Notes under the pieces: generated by a model
The model's database searches: none
Told to the model about the DNA's origin: nothing
What the model saw: only the letters and a program-made list of their open reading frames with translations
Made by a program: the position numbers and the translations under genes
DNA from: Avipropionibacterium sp050157065
Lineage (GTDB): Bacteria > Actinomycetota > Actinomycetes > Propionibacteriales > Propionibacteriaceae
Assembly: GCA_050157065.1 (NCBI GenBank)
Contig: CP189573.1
Direction: 5' to 3' (one strand)
Length of the DNA: 64,000 nucleotides
Shown here: piece after piece, positions 1 to 7,838 of the stretch
How the letters are laid out: each line of letters begins with the position of its first letter
Position numbering within the stretch: position 1 is the first letter of the stretch

Positions 1-395
1 GCGCAGACCCCGGCAGCGGTGAGCACCTGCATCGGTCCGCCACCGAGTCGGCCGTGCACCATCGACCCGAAGCCGGGGATCAGCAGGTCACCCTGGGTGG
101 TGGCACAGGCCAGCATTCCGAGGTCGGCGGCGCCGATCCCCCGGTCGGCCAGCGCCGCCTGCAGCGCCTTGACGGCGAGTTCCTCGTTGAGTTCGGTGGT
201 CTGCCCGTCGGCGTCGAGGGCGTAGTGCCGTTGCCGGATGCCGTTGGAGTCGAGGATGCGATTCTTGATCCGGTCACCGCCGGGACCCACGCCACCGAGT
301 CGGTCGGCGATCGCATCGTTGTCGACAGGTTCGCCGGGCAGGTAGCTTCCCAGTCCGGTGATGTAGGCAGATGCTGGCACCGACCCATTATTCAT
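1..395 (-). CDS. 3-oxoacyl-ACP synthase III (KAS III/FabH-like), N-terminal part, cut by window edge
   Basis: The 131 codons present begin at an ATG at 395 and run off the left end. The N-terminus (ITGLGSYLPGEPVDNDAI) is typical of the thiolase fold of ketoacyl-ACP synthase III enzymes, followed by a region like the FabH segment R-x-I-x-x-x-G-I-x-x-R (RIKNRILDSNGIRQRHY). The last complete codon is a Cys (TAAGVC), at the expected place of the acylated active-site cysteine. FabH-type enzymes condense an acyl-CoA starter with malonyl-ACP; divergent family members make secondary lipids. The length and remaining catalytic His/Asn lie outside the window, so fatty-acid FabH and a StlD/DarB-like specialised enzyme cannot be separated. 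Confidence 0.8.
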   Translation of the reverse strand, partial: MNNGSVPASAYITGLGSYLPGEPVDNDAIADRLGGVGPGGDRIKNRILDSNGIRQRHYALDADGQTTELNEELAVKALQAALADRGIGAADLGMLACATTQGDLLIPGFGSMVHGRLGGGPMQVLTAAGVC

Positions 396-470
396 GCTGT
401 CCGGCCAACTGGCAGGGAGCCGCGTCTGCCCGACCGATGAGGGCTCCTGGGAACCGGGCCCGGATCCGAC

Positions 471-794
471 TCAGGCAGCGGCCTGCGCGACCGGCTTGCG
501 GACCCGGAGCGGGGTCACCGCCTGGTGCTGCGCCAACTCCTGGACGGCCATCTCGTTGCTGACCGTGGACAGCACCGACGACATCGGCACCTCCAGCGCG
601 GAGCAGATCGCGGCCAGCAGCTCGCTGGACGCCTCCTTCTGGCCTCGTTCGACCTCGGAGAGGTAACCCAGGCTGACCCGGGCCCCGGACGACACCTCAC
701 GCAGGGTCCGCCCCTGGGACACCCGCTCAGCACGCAGGGACGCCCCGAGCAGCTCGCGCATCAGCACCGGCTTCACCGTCATCTCCTGCTCCAT
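471..794 (-). CDS. clgR: ClgR-type XRE-family transcriptional regulator
   Basis: This 107-residue protein has a Cro/CI-type helix-turn-helix at about residues 18-75 (LREVSSGARVSLGYLSEVER). It follows rimO, pgsA and pncC on the same strand, the neighbourhood of clgR in mycobacteria and streptomycetes. In those organisms ClgR activates clp protease genes and other proteostasis and repair functions. The C-terminus is VAQAAA; actinobacterial ClgR ends in alanines that make it a ClpP substrate, so feedback by proteolysis is plausible here. The start ATG is preceded by a 101-base gap from pncC, so it may have its own promoter. No clear ClgR box was recognised by eye. Confidence 0.87.
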   Translation of the reverse strand: MEQEMTVKPVLMRELLGASLRAERVSQGRTLREVSSGARVSLGYLSEVERGQKEASSELLAAICSALEVPMSSVLSTVSNEMAVQELAQHQAVTPLRVRKPVAQAAA

Positions 795-895
795 GTGGCA
801 ACCCTACCTGCCGTGTCCGACAACAGTCCGGCATTGTTCACCGGCCGGTCCCAGATCCTTGGCTCCGTCCCTGTCCAACGATCAGCGGCGGACCA

Positions 896-1426
896 CTATT
901 CCCCGACCGGCCGATCATCCTCGGCCTCCGAGCGACCCGACGCCTCGCCCGGAGGTGCCACCTGCCCGGCCAACAGCGCGAACGCCGCCCGCGCCGCCTT
1001 CGCACGGATCTGCTTGCGGTTGCCGTCGAGCGCCAAGGTCGCGGCCTCCGTACGACCGTCCGGGCCGGCCACCGCGACGTGGACCGTCCCGACGGGTTTC
1101 CCTTCCTGCGGGTCCGGACCGGCGACACCGGTCGTCGCCAGTCCCCAGTCGGCGCCGCAGGCGTGCCGTACGCCCTCGGCCATCAACCTGGCGGTGCCCT
1201 CGTCGACCGCACCGAACTCCGCCAGGTGCGCGGCCGGCACCCCGAGCAGTGACGACTTGAGCTCGGTGGCGTACGCGATCACCCCACCCCGGTAGACCGC
1301 CGAGACCCCCGGGGCGGCGGTCAACATCGCCCCGACCAGTCCCCCGGTCAGCGACTCCGCGGTGGCGAGCGTCTCGCCCCGGGCCAGCAGGGCAGCGATG
1401 ATCGGGTCGACGGTGGTGGTCGGCAC
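896..1426 (-). CDS. pncC: CinA C-terminal-type nicotinamide-nucleotide amidohydrolase
   Basis: The 176-residue protein is a stand-alone CinA C-terminal domain. It has the signature AESLTGGLVGAMLT with the catalytic Ser at about residues 23-36, then YATELKSSLLGV and the glycine-rich TTGVAGPDPQEGKPVGTV. The family deamidates nicotinamide mononucleotide to nicotinate mononucleotide in pyridine-nucleotide recycling. The N-terminal CinA pyrophosphatase domain of longer homologues is absent, as in many bacteria. It starts three bases after the pgsA stop, indicating translation from one transcript, and clgR follows. This pgsA-cinA-clgR order is common in Actinobacteria. Confidence 0.92.
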   Translation of the reverse strand: MPTTTVDPIIAALLARGETLATAESLTGGLVGAMLTAAPGVSAVYRGGVIAYATELKSSLLGVPAAHLAEFGAVDEGTARLMAEGVRHACGADWGLATTGVAGPDPQEGKPVGTVHVAVAGPDGRTEAATLALDGNRKQIRAKAARAAFALLAGQVAPPGEASGRSEAEDDRPVGE

Positions 1427-1429
1427 GGC

Positions 1430-2185
1430 TCAGAACCCGGGCGTGGCCGGTGGTGGTTGCTGCTGGGCCGACGCTCCCTGCTGCTGCCGCAACGACTTGA
1501 TCATGGAGATCAGGTAGTCGATCCCGGTGACGACGGTGATCACCAGCGCGAGCAGCACCAGGATCCAGGCGCCCCACTTGAACGGGATCATCAGCGGCAG
1601 CAGGCTCGCGATCAGCGCGACCGACTGCACCACGGTCTTCAGCTTCCCACCCCGGTTGGCGGCGAGCACCACCCCGCGGCGCAGGAACAGGAACCGCATC
1701 AGCGTGATGCCCCACTCGCGGACCAGGATGGTGATGGTGATCCACCACGCCGCGCCGGCGGCGCCGGAGTCGGGTTGGGTGCCCAACAGCTCACCGATGA
1801 TGCTGAGGCCGATGAACGCCATCCCGGTCAGGGCCTTGTCGGCGATCGGGTCGGCGATCTTGCCGAAGCTGGTGACGATGTTGTACTTGCGGGCCAGGTG
1901 GCCGTCCACCGCGTCGGTGATGATCGCCAGCGTGAACACCCCGGTCGTCGCGATCCGCCACCAGAAGTCGTACGGGTGGGACAGCACCATCCACGCGAAC
2001 AACGGCACCATCAACAACCGCAGCACGGTCAACGCGTTGGGGACGTTGACCGGGTTGGTGTTCGGCGGTGGCGGCTGGGCCGGGCCCTGCTGGTCGAACG
2101 GCGCCCCCGGCTGCTGGGCGGCCGGCTGTCGGGAGTCACCGAGCAGCGGCTGGTGGTCCTCCGGTCCGCTGAAGGGGTTGGTCAT
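1430..2185 (-). CDS. pgsA: CDP-diacylglycerol-glycerol-3-phosphate 3-phosphatidyltransferase
   Basis: The 251-residue membrane protein makes phosphatidylglycerophosphate, the committed step to phosphatidylglycerol and cardiolipin. It carries the full CDP-alcohol phosphotransferase motif D-G-x2-A-R-x8-G-x3-D-x3-D at about residues 90-112 (begins DGHLARKY, ends KIADPIAD). The N-terminus (residues 1-45) is Pro/Gln-rich and probably cytoplasmic; several hydrophobic segments follow, and the C-terminal tail is Gln-rich (QQQGASAQQQ). It begins two bases after the rimO stop and ends just before pncC, so the three genes probably form an operon. The Pro/Gln-rich termini are extensions relative to the core family. 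Confidence 0.93.
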   Translation of the reverse strand: MTNPFSGPEDHQPLLGDSRQPAAQQPGAPFDQQGPAQPPPPNTNPVNVPNALTVLRLLMVPLFAWMVLSHPYDFWWRIATTGVFTLAIITDAVDGHLARKYNIVTSFGKIADPIADKALTGMAFIGLSIIGELLGTQPDSGAAGAAWWITITILVREWGITLMRFLFLRRGVVLAANRGGKLKTVVQSVALIASLLPLMIPFKWGAWILVLLALVITVVTGIDYLISMIKSLRQQQGASAQQQPPPATPGF

Positions 2186-2187
2186 GC

Positions 2188-3684
2188 TCAGCTCCTGGGG
2201 TCGGCCGGTGCCGGGGCTGGGGTGTCCGCGGTCGCGATCAGGTCGACCCCGTCGGTGCCGGTGACGACGGCAGGCACCAGGTCGCCGACGGTGACGGTCT
2301 CCGGGGCGTCCAGCAGCGTCGTGCCGTCGACCTCCGGGCCCTGGTGGGCGGCCCGCCCGACCACGAGCCGACCGGCATCCGGCAGGTCGAGGTCGGTGTC
2401 GTCGGTGTCGAGGGACTCGACCAGCACCTGCACCCGTTCGCCGATCCGTTCCTCGGCCCGCTGGTCGACCAGGGCGTCGGCCAGGTCACGGACGTGGTCG
2501 GCTCGCGCGGTGACCTCGTCGTCGTCGAGGTGGTCGGGCAACCCGACGGCCTCGGTGCCCTCCTCGTCGGAGTAGCCGAAGACCCCGATCGCGTCCAGCC
2601 GGGCGGCGGCCAGGAAGTCGCACAGCACGTCGACGTCGTCCTCGGTCTCGCCGGGGAAGCCGACGATCACGTTGCTGCGGATCCCGGCGGTCGGGGCGAT
2701 CGCGCGGATCTGCTCCAACAGTCCGAGGAACCGTTCCGGGTCACCGAACCGCCGCATCCGCCGCAGTACGCCCGGGGCGGCGTGCTGGAAGCTGAGGTCG
2801 AAGTACGGCACCACCTTGGGGGTGTCGACCATCACCTCGACGAGCCCGGGCCGCACCTCGGCCGGTTGCAGGTACGACACCCGGATCCAGTCCAGGCCGT
2901 CGATCTGCGACAGCTTCGGCAGCAGCTTCTCCAGCGAGCGCAGGTCGCCGAGGTCCTTGCCGTACGAGGAGGAGTTCTCGCTGACCAGGAAGACCTCGCG
3001 GACCCCGTCGGTGGCCATCCACTCCGCCTCGGCCACGATGTCGTCGATCGGCCGCGACAGGTAGGAGCCGCGGAACGACGGGATGGCGCAGAAGCTGCAA
3101 CGCCGGTCACACCCCGACGCCAGCTTGAGCGGCGACATCGGACCGGTGCCCATCCGGCGGCGCAACAGCGGCGGCCCGGAGGCGGGCCGGCCGGTGAGCA
3201 CGTCGTCGGCGTGGCCGGGGGTGGCCGTACCGGCCGCGGCGGCCGGGCGGGCGGCCGGGCTGATCGGCAGCAGCAGGCGGCGGTCCCGTGGGGTGTGCGA
3301 GGCGGGCCGGTCGCCGTCCACGATCGCCTGCAGCCGGGCCGCGATGTCGGGGTAGGCGTCGAAGCCGAGGACGGCGTCGGCCTCGGTGAGGTTGTCGGCG
3401 AGCTCGTTGCCGTACCGCTCCGCCATGCAACCGACCGCGACGACCGCCTTGGCGTTGCCGTGCTCCTTGGCGTCGGCCGCCTCGATGATCTGGTCGATCG
3501 AGTCCTTCTTGGCCTGTTCGATGAAGCCGCAGGTGTTGACCATCACCGCATCGGCGGCCTTGGGGTCGTCGACGAGGCGGATCCCGCCGGCCTCCAGGCG
3601 GGCGACGAGTTCGGCGGAGTCCACGTCGTTGCGGGCACATCCCAGCGTGACGAGGTGGACCGAGGTCTGAGCGGGTGCAGTCAT
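2188..3684 (-). CDS. rimO: Ribosomal protein S12 methylthiotransferase
   Basis: RimO adds a methylthio group to the conserved aspartate of ribosomal protein S12 using two iron-sulfur clusters. The 498-residue protein shows the N-terminal cluster cysteines (TLGCARN, VNTCGFI, VGCMAERY), the radical-SAM motif CDRRCSFC and a C-terminal TRAM-like region. An Ala/Pro-rich insert lies between the N-terminal and radical-SAM domains. The ATG at 3684 (MTAPAQTSVHLVTLGC) is preferred over an in-frame ATG at 3708 because it gives the usual short leader before the first motif. It is the first gene of the run with pgsA and pncC; ftsK, often its neighbour in Actinobacteria, is 7.4 kb away here. Confidence 0.93.
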   Translation of the reverse strand: MTAPAQTSVHLVTLGCARNDVDSAELVARLEAGGIRLVDDPKAADAVMVNTCGFIEQAKKDSIDQIIEAADAKEHGNAKAVVAVGCMAERYGNELADNLTEADAVLGFDAYPDIAARLQAIVDGDRPASHTPRDRRLLLPISPAARPAAAAGTATPGHADDVLTGRPASGPPLLRRRMGTGPMSPLKLASGCDRRCSFCAIPSFRGSYLSRPIDDIVAEAEWMATDGVREVFLVSENSSSYGKDLGDLRSLEKLLPKLSQIDGLDWIRVSYLQPAEVRPGLVEVMVDTPKVVPYFDLSFQHAAPGVLRRMRRFGDPERFLGLLEQIRAIAPTAGIRSNVIVGFPGETEDDVDVLCDFLAAARLDAIGVFGYSDEEGTEAVGLPDHLDDDEVTARADHVRDLADALVDQRAEERIGERVQVLVESLDTDDTDLDLPDAGRLVVGRAAHQGPEVDGTTLLDAPETVTVGDLVPAVVTGTDGVDLIATADTPAPAPADPRS

Positions 3685-3743
3685 GTCGTGTCCAAGTATG
3701 GCTGACACCCGTGGATGGCCCCAGTTCCCTCACCCGGCGAACC

Positions 3744-3816
3744 GAAACACGGCAAATCCACCTGTCCGTCCTCGTCATCGGCCCCGACCCCCGAATATGC
3801 CGAGTTTGCGGGCCGG
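3744..3816. repeat. Degenerate inverted repeat in the rimO/aminotransferase divergent region
   Basis: The 175-base region between the divergent rimO and aminotransferase starts holds a left arm CCGAAACACGGCAAATCC and, near 3791-3814, a right arm whose complement reads CCGCAAACTCGGCATATTC. The arms match imperfectly. The sequence resembles the arms of the better-conserved inverted repeats at 31877-31971 and 45998-46186, which also lie in divergent promoter regions. It may be an old copy of the same kind of element or an operator; sequence alone does not decide. Confidence 0.4.
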
Positions 3817-3859
3817 AACGGGTTCGCCCATCGTGGGCACGGATGGCAGGATCGTCAGT

Positions 3860-5047
3860 ATGAGTGTTCTCAGCAGCGTTGAGCGTGCCCCCCGTGACCC
3901 GATCCTCGGCCTGACCGAAGCCTTCAAGGCCGACGACCGGCCCGGCAAGGTCAACCTCGGTGTCGGTGTCTACATGGATGCCGACGGCAACGTGCCACTG
4001 CTGGAGTGCGTGAAGACCGCCAAGGACCGGCTCGCCGCAAACCCGACGCCGTACGGCTACCTGCCGATCGACGGCCTCGCCGCGTACGACGACGCGGTGG
4101 TCGACCTGGTGTTCGGCGACACGGTCCCTCGGGAGCGGGTTGCCGTCGTACAGGGGCTCGGCGGCACCGGCAGCCTGAAGATCGCCGGCGACCTGCTGCG
4201 CCGGCTGCAGCCCGATGCCAAGGTGCTGATCAGCGATCCGAGCTGGGAGAACCACGAGGCGCTGTTCAGCCGCGCCGGGTTCCAGGTCGAGCGCTACCCG
4301 TACTACGACGCCGACGCCCACGGGGTCGACGTCGACGCGATGGTGACCGCACTGGGTGAGGCCCCGGCGGGCACCGTCGTGGTGTTGCACGCGTGTTGTC
4401 ACAACCCGACCGGCTACGACCTCACCGCCGACGACTGGGCCCGGGTCGAGCAGGTCGTCCGGGACCGCGACCTGGTGCCGCTGCTCGACATGGCCTACCA
4501 GGGCTTCGCGACCGACCTGGCGAGCGACGGGGCCGCAGTCCGCCGGTTCGCCGCCTCCGGACCGGTGTTCGTCACCACCTCGTTCTCCAAGACGTTCAGC
4601 CTGTACGGCGAGCGTGTCGGTGCGCTGTCGGTGGTGTGCGCCGATGCCGACGAGACCGCCCGCGTGCTCAGCCAGCTCAAGATCGTGGTGCGCACCACGT
4701 ACTCGAACCCGCCGACGAACGGTGCCACCCTGGTGGCGACCGTGCTGGCCGACGCCGACCTGCGCAGCCAGTGGGAGGGTGAGCTCGCCGGCATGCGAGA
4801 CCGGATCAAGGAGATGCGGGTGGCGCTGCGGTCGGGGCTGGAGCAGGCTCGACCCGGCATCGCCGCCGAGCACATCACCACCCAGAACGGCATGTTCAGC
4901 TACTCGGGGCTGGGCCGGGAACAGATGGTGCGGCTGCGCGAGGAGTTCGCCCTGTACGGCCTCGACTCAGGCCGGCTGGCCATCCCGGCGCTCAACCCCG
5001 GAAACCTGGACCGGGTCGTCGATGCGCTCGCGAAAGTGTGGCCATGA
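3860..5047 (+). CDS. Aromatic/aspartate-family aminotransferase (class I, PLP)
   Basis: The 395-residue protein belongs to the Ig subgroup of class I aminotransferases (AspC/TyrB type). Evidence is the N-terminal PLGLTEAFK-like DPILGLTEAFKAD, NLGVGVYMDADG, HACCHNPTGYDLT, and the Schiff-base lysine in TSFSKTFSLYGERVG at about residue 245. Such enzymes transfer amino groups between aspartate or aromatic amino acids and 2-oxoglutarate. The ATG at 3860 gives the family's normal length; reading further upstream would enter the intergenic inverted repeat. Its stop overlaps the next gene by ATGA, so it is co-translated with the cystathionine gamma-synthase homologue. Substrate preference cannot be read from the sequence. 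Confidence 0.88.
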   Translation: MSVLSSVERAPRDPILGLTEAFKADDRPGKVNLGVGVYMDADGNVPLLECVKTAKDRLAANPTPYGYLPIDGLAAYDDAVVDLVFGDTVPRERVAVVQGLGGTGSLKIAGDLLRRLQPDAKVLISDPSWENHEALFSRAGFQVERYPYYDADAHGVDVDAMVTALGEAPAGTVVVLHACCHNPTGYDLTADDWARVEQVVRDRDLVPLLDMAYQGFATDLASDGAAVRRFAASGPVFVTTSFSKTFSLYGERVGALSVVCADADETARVLSQLKIVVRTTYSNPPTNGATLVATVLADADLRSQWEGELAGMRDRIKEMRVALRSGLEQARPGIAAEHITTQNGMFSYSGLGREQMVRLREEFALYGLDSGRLAIPALNPGNLDRVVDALAKVWP

Positions 5048-6219
5048 CCGACACGACCGGCCCGACCGGGTCACGGCTCGGTCGGGCGCTGCGTACCGGC
5101 ATCGACTGCGACCCCGCCCACGGTGCGGTCGCGCCGCCGGTGTACCTCTCGTCGACGTTCACCTTCGCGGGGTTCAACGAGCCCCGCCAGTACGAGTACA
5201 CCCGCAGCGGCAACCCGACCCGCGACCTGCTCGCCCAGGCCGTGGCGACCCTGGAGGGTGGCGCGGACGGGGTGATCACCTCGTCGGGGCTGTCGGCGAT
5301 GACGTTGATCGTCACCTCGCTGCTGCGGACCGGGGACACGTTGGTCATCCCGCATGACTGCTACGGCGGGTCCTGGCGGCTGTTCCGGCATCTCGCCGCG
5401 CAGGGACACTTCCTGGTCGAGCCGGTCGACCTGACCGACACGGCCTCGGCCGTCCGGCGGATCGGCGAGCTCGATCCGGCGATGGTGCTGCTGGAGACCC
5501 CGTCGAACCCGCTGTTGCGGCTGACCGACCTGGCCGCGGTGAGCGAGGCAGCACACCGGACCGACGCGATCGTGGTGGCGGACAACACGTTCTGCTCCCC
5601 CATCCTGCAGCGGCCGCTGGAGCTCGGCGCCGACCTGGTCCTGCACTCGACCACCAAGTACCTCAACGGACACTCCGACATGGTCGGTGGCGTGGTTATC
5701 GCAGCCGACGCCGAGATGGCCGCGGAGACGAAGCGCTGGGCCAACGTGCTCGGGCTCACCGCCAGCCCGTTCGACTCCTACCTGGCCCTGCGCGGTCTGC
5801 GTACGATCGACGCCCGGATGCGGGTGCACCAGGAGAACGCGGAGGCGGTCGTCGAGGCACTGGTGGGGCACCCGGCCGTCGCTGCGGTGCACTACCCCGG
5901 ACTGCCCGACCACCCGGGGCACGACATCGCCGCCCGCCAGCAGGACGGCTTCGGCGCGATGGTGTCGTTCGACCTGCACGGCAGCGAGTCAGCGGCCAAG
6001 GCGTTCGTGGAAGGGTTGACCTTCTTCTCGCTGGCCGAATCGCTGGGCGGGATCGAGAGCCTCGTCGCGCACCCAGCGACGATGACCCACGCGGCGATGT
6101 CGGCCGAGGCGTTGGCGGTCGCCGGTGTCGGTGGTGGCCTGCTCCGGTTGTCGGTCGGGATCGAACCGGCGGTCGACCTGGTCGCCGACATTCAAGCCGG
6201 GCTGGCCCGCGCCAGCTGA
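5044..6219 (+). CDS. metB: Cystathionine gamma-synthase/lyase-family PLP enzyme
   Basis: This 391-residue protein is a Cys/Met metabolism PLP enzyme. It has PPVYLSSTF, YEYTRSGNPTR near residue 60, the PLP-lysine segment HSTTKYLNGHSDMVGG at about residue 210, and the C-terminal SLGGIESLVAHPATMTH. MetB-type enzymes join an acyl-homoserine and cysteine to make cystathionine; gamma-lyases of the same fold run the reverse branch, and sequence motifs do not cleanly separate them. The ATG at 5044 overlaps the preceding stop (ATGA). An in-frame GTG at 5038 is less likely. The pairing with an aminotransferase suggests amino-acid interconversion. Confidence 0.85.
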   Translation: MTDTTGPTGSRLGRALRTGIDCDPAHGAVAPPVYLSSTFTFAGFNEPRQYEYTRSGNPTRDLLAQAVATLEGGADGVITSSGLSAMTLIVTSLLRTGDTLVIPHDCYGGSWRLFRHLAAQGHFLVEPVDLTDTASAVRRIGELDPAMVLLETPSNPLLRLTDLAAVSEAAHRTDAIVVADNTFCSPILQRPLELGADLVLHSTTKYLNGHSDMVGGVVIAADAEMAAETKRWANVLGLTASPFDSYLALRGLRTIDARMRVHQENAEAVVEALVGHPAVAAVHYPGLPDHPGHDIAARQQDGFGAMVSFDLHGSESAAKAFVEGLTFFSLAESLGGIESLVAHPATMTHAAMSAEALAVAGVGGGLLRLSVGIEPAVDLVADIQAGLARAS

Positions 6220-6225
6220 TCACCG

Positions 6226-7188
6226 ATGTCCGGCGAGCGCGGGCGGGTGCGTCGACTGGGCTTCGGCTCGGCCAACGCCGGCAACCTGTACGAGCCGATG
6301 TCGGACGAGCAGGCCGAGGAGTTGTTCACCGCGGCTTGGGAGGCCGGCGTCCGGCACTTCGACACCGCACCCCACTACGGGTTGGGGCTGGCCGAGGAAC
6401 GGCTCGGCCGGTTTCTGGCGCAACGACCCCGGGATGAGTTCTTCCTGTCCACCAAGGTGGGGCGGCTGGTCGTGGCAGGCCCATCGGCACCGACCAGCGA
6501 CGCGCAGGGCTTCAAGGTGTCGCATGGACGTGGCCGGGTCGTCGACTACAGCCGCGACGGCGTCCGACGGTCACTGGCTGAGTCGTTGCAGCGGCTGGGG
6601 CTGGACCGGGTCGATGCGGTCTACGTGCACGACCCGGAGCAGCTCGGCGACGAGTTGATCACCGAGCACCTCACCTCCGCGATCCCTGCCTGCCAAGAAC
6701 TCCGGGACGAAGGCGTGGTGGATCGGATTGGGGTCGGCAGCTGCGCCGTACCGGCGTTGCAGGCAGGTGTCGAGCATGGTGGCATCGACGAGGTGATGGC
6801 GGCCGGGGTGTTCACCTTGCTCACCCAGCGGGCGTACCCAGAACTGCTGGCCGCCTGTGACGCGACCGGCGTGCAGGTGCTGGCGACGGCCCCGTTCAAC
6901 TCCGGCCTGCTCGCCACCCACCCGCCGAGGGCCGACTCCCACTTCGACTACGGCGACGTCCCGGACGAGCAGTTCGAGCAGGCCCTCGAGCTTGCCGGGA
7001 TCTGCCAGCGGTACGGCGTCGAGCTCCCGACCGCGGCCCTGCAGTTTCCCTTGCGCTACGAACCGTGCCGCATGGTCGTCACCGGTGCCGCAACCCCGGA
7101 GCAGGTACGTGAGACGACCTCACGGATGTCGGAACCGGTGCCCGACGAGTTGTGGGTCGAGCTGCGCCGGCTGGGCCACATCCCCTGA
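6226..7188 (+). CDS. Aldo/keto reductase
   Basis: The 320-residue protein is an NAD(P)H-dependent aldo/keto reductase with a TIM barrel. The segment FDTAPHYGLGLAEERLGRFL contains the catalytic Asp and Tyr, followed by STKVGRLV (catalytic Lys) and DAVYVHDPEQ (catalytic His). The overall pattern resembles L-fucose dehydrogenase or D-threo-aldose 1-dehydrogenase relatives. It begins six bases after the metB-like stop, so it is probably in the same transcript. Natural substrate is unknown. Confidence 0.85.
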   Translation: MSGERGRVRRLGFGSANAGNLYEPMSDEQAEELFTAAWEAGVRHFDTAPHYGLGLAEERLGRFLAQRPRDEFFLSTKVGRLVVAGPSAPTSDAQGFKVSHGRGRVVDYSRDGVRRSLAESLQRLGLDRVDAVYVHDPEQLGDELITEHLTSAIPACQELRDEGVVDRIGVGSCAVPALQAGVEHGGIDEVMAAGVFTLLTQRAYPELLAACDATGVQVLATAPFNSGLLATHPPRADSHFDYGDVPDEQFEQALELAGICQRYGVELPTAALQFPLRYEPCRMVVTGAATPEQVRETTSRMSEPVPDELWVELRRLGHIP

Positions 7189-7249
7189 GACCGGCTCGAG
7201 GATCTGCCCGGATGCACCAGAGCGCAACGCGGCCGTACGCTCGTCAGCC

Positions 7250-7735
7250 GTGGCACCACACCTGAGGCATTCCGCGCGCGGCTTGATCATCGACCCCGAC
7301 GGCCACGTGCTGCTGTACCGCTTCGCTGTTCCCGGCGGCGGCCCGGTCGTCTGGTGTCCACCCGGCGGCGGCGTCGAGCCCGGCGAGTCCGTACGAGACG
7401 CCTTGGCCCGGGAACTGGTCGAGGAGACCGGCCTCACCGACATCGGCGACCCGCTGCACTTGTGGCACCAGGTGGTCGAGCAGCCCGGCCTGTTGGTCGG
7501 CTGGGACGGGGTGATCAACGACTACTTCTTGGTGCAGTCCGCCCGCTTCGAACCGCAGGGCTCCTTGGGCGCTGACCAGTTGGCAGCCGAACTGGTCGGC
7601 GACTTCCGCTGGTGGCACCTGGATGACCTGGCTGCCCACGAGGGTCCGGAGCTGTTCAGCCCAAGGGAACTGCCGCGGCTGCTCGACGGAGCGCTGCGGC
7701 ATCCCCCACCGGCCCCGGTGACCATCGGGCTCTAG
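7250..7735 (+). CDS. Nudix hydrolase
   Basis: The 161-residue protein contains a complete Nudix box, G-x5-E-x7-R-E-x2-E-E-x-G, in GGVEPGESVRDALARELVEE at about residues 41-60. The start is taken as GTG at 7250 (APHLRHSARGLIID), which places the beta strand before the Nudix box at the normal distance. The family hydrolyses nucleoside diphosphates linked to another moiety; the substrate cannot be predicted. It is the last gene of the plus-strand run from 3860 and converges with glnS. Confidence 0.82.
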   Translation: MAPHLRHSARGLIIDPDGHVLLYRFAVPGGGPVVWCPPGGGVEPGESVRDALARELVEETGLTDIGDPLHLWHQVVEQPGLLVGWDGVINDYFLVQSARFEPQGSLGADQLAAELVGDFRWWHLDDLAAHEGPELFSPRELPRLLDGALRHPPPAPVTIGL

Positions 7736-7739
7736 CTCG

Positions 7740-7828
7740 GTCGAGCCTGTCGATCCGCCCGTCGAGCTTGTCGAGACGCCCCTCGACAAGCTCGGGGAAC
7801 GGAGTTCGACAAGCTCGGGGAACGGGTC
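7740..7828. repeat. Family-1 extragenic palindromic repeat, four units
   Basis: Between the convergent Nudix gene and glnS lie two direct units (GTCGAGCCTGTCGATCCGCC and GTCGAGCTTGTCGAGACGCC) followed by two inverted units that contain CTCGACAAGCTCGGGGAACG or a one-base variant. The whole is a large palindrome able to form hairpins on either strand. Related units occur near 21193, 28863, 34752 and 59398, each at a convergent junction. Confidence 0.8.
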
Positions 7829-7838
7829 CCCCGCCGGG

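Noticed and set aside
2344..3705. Long plus-strand frames of hundreds of codons opposite rimO, and similar long frames opposite many other genes
   Set aside because: They are rich in Gly, Arg, Val, Asp and His with no domains, and are reading-frame shadows caused by high GC opposite well-recognised genes.
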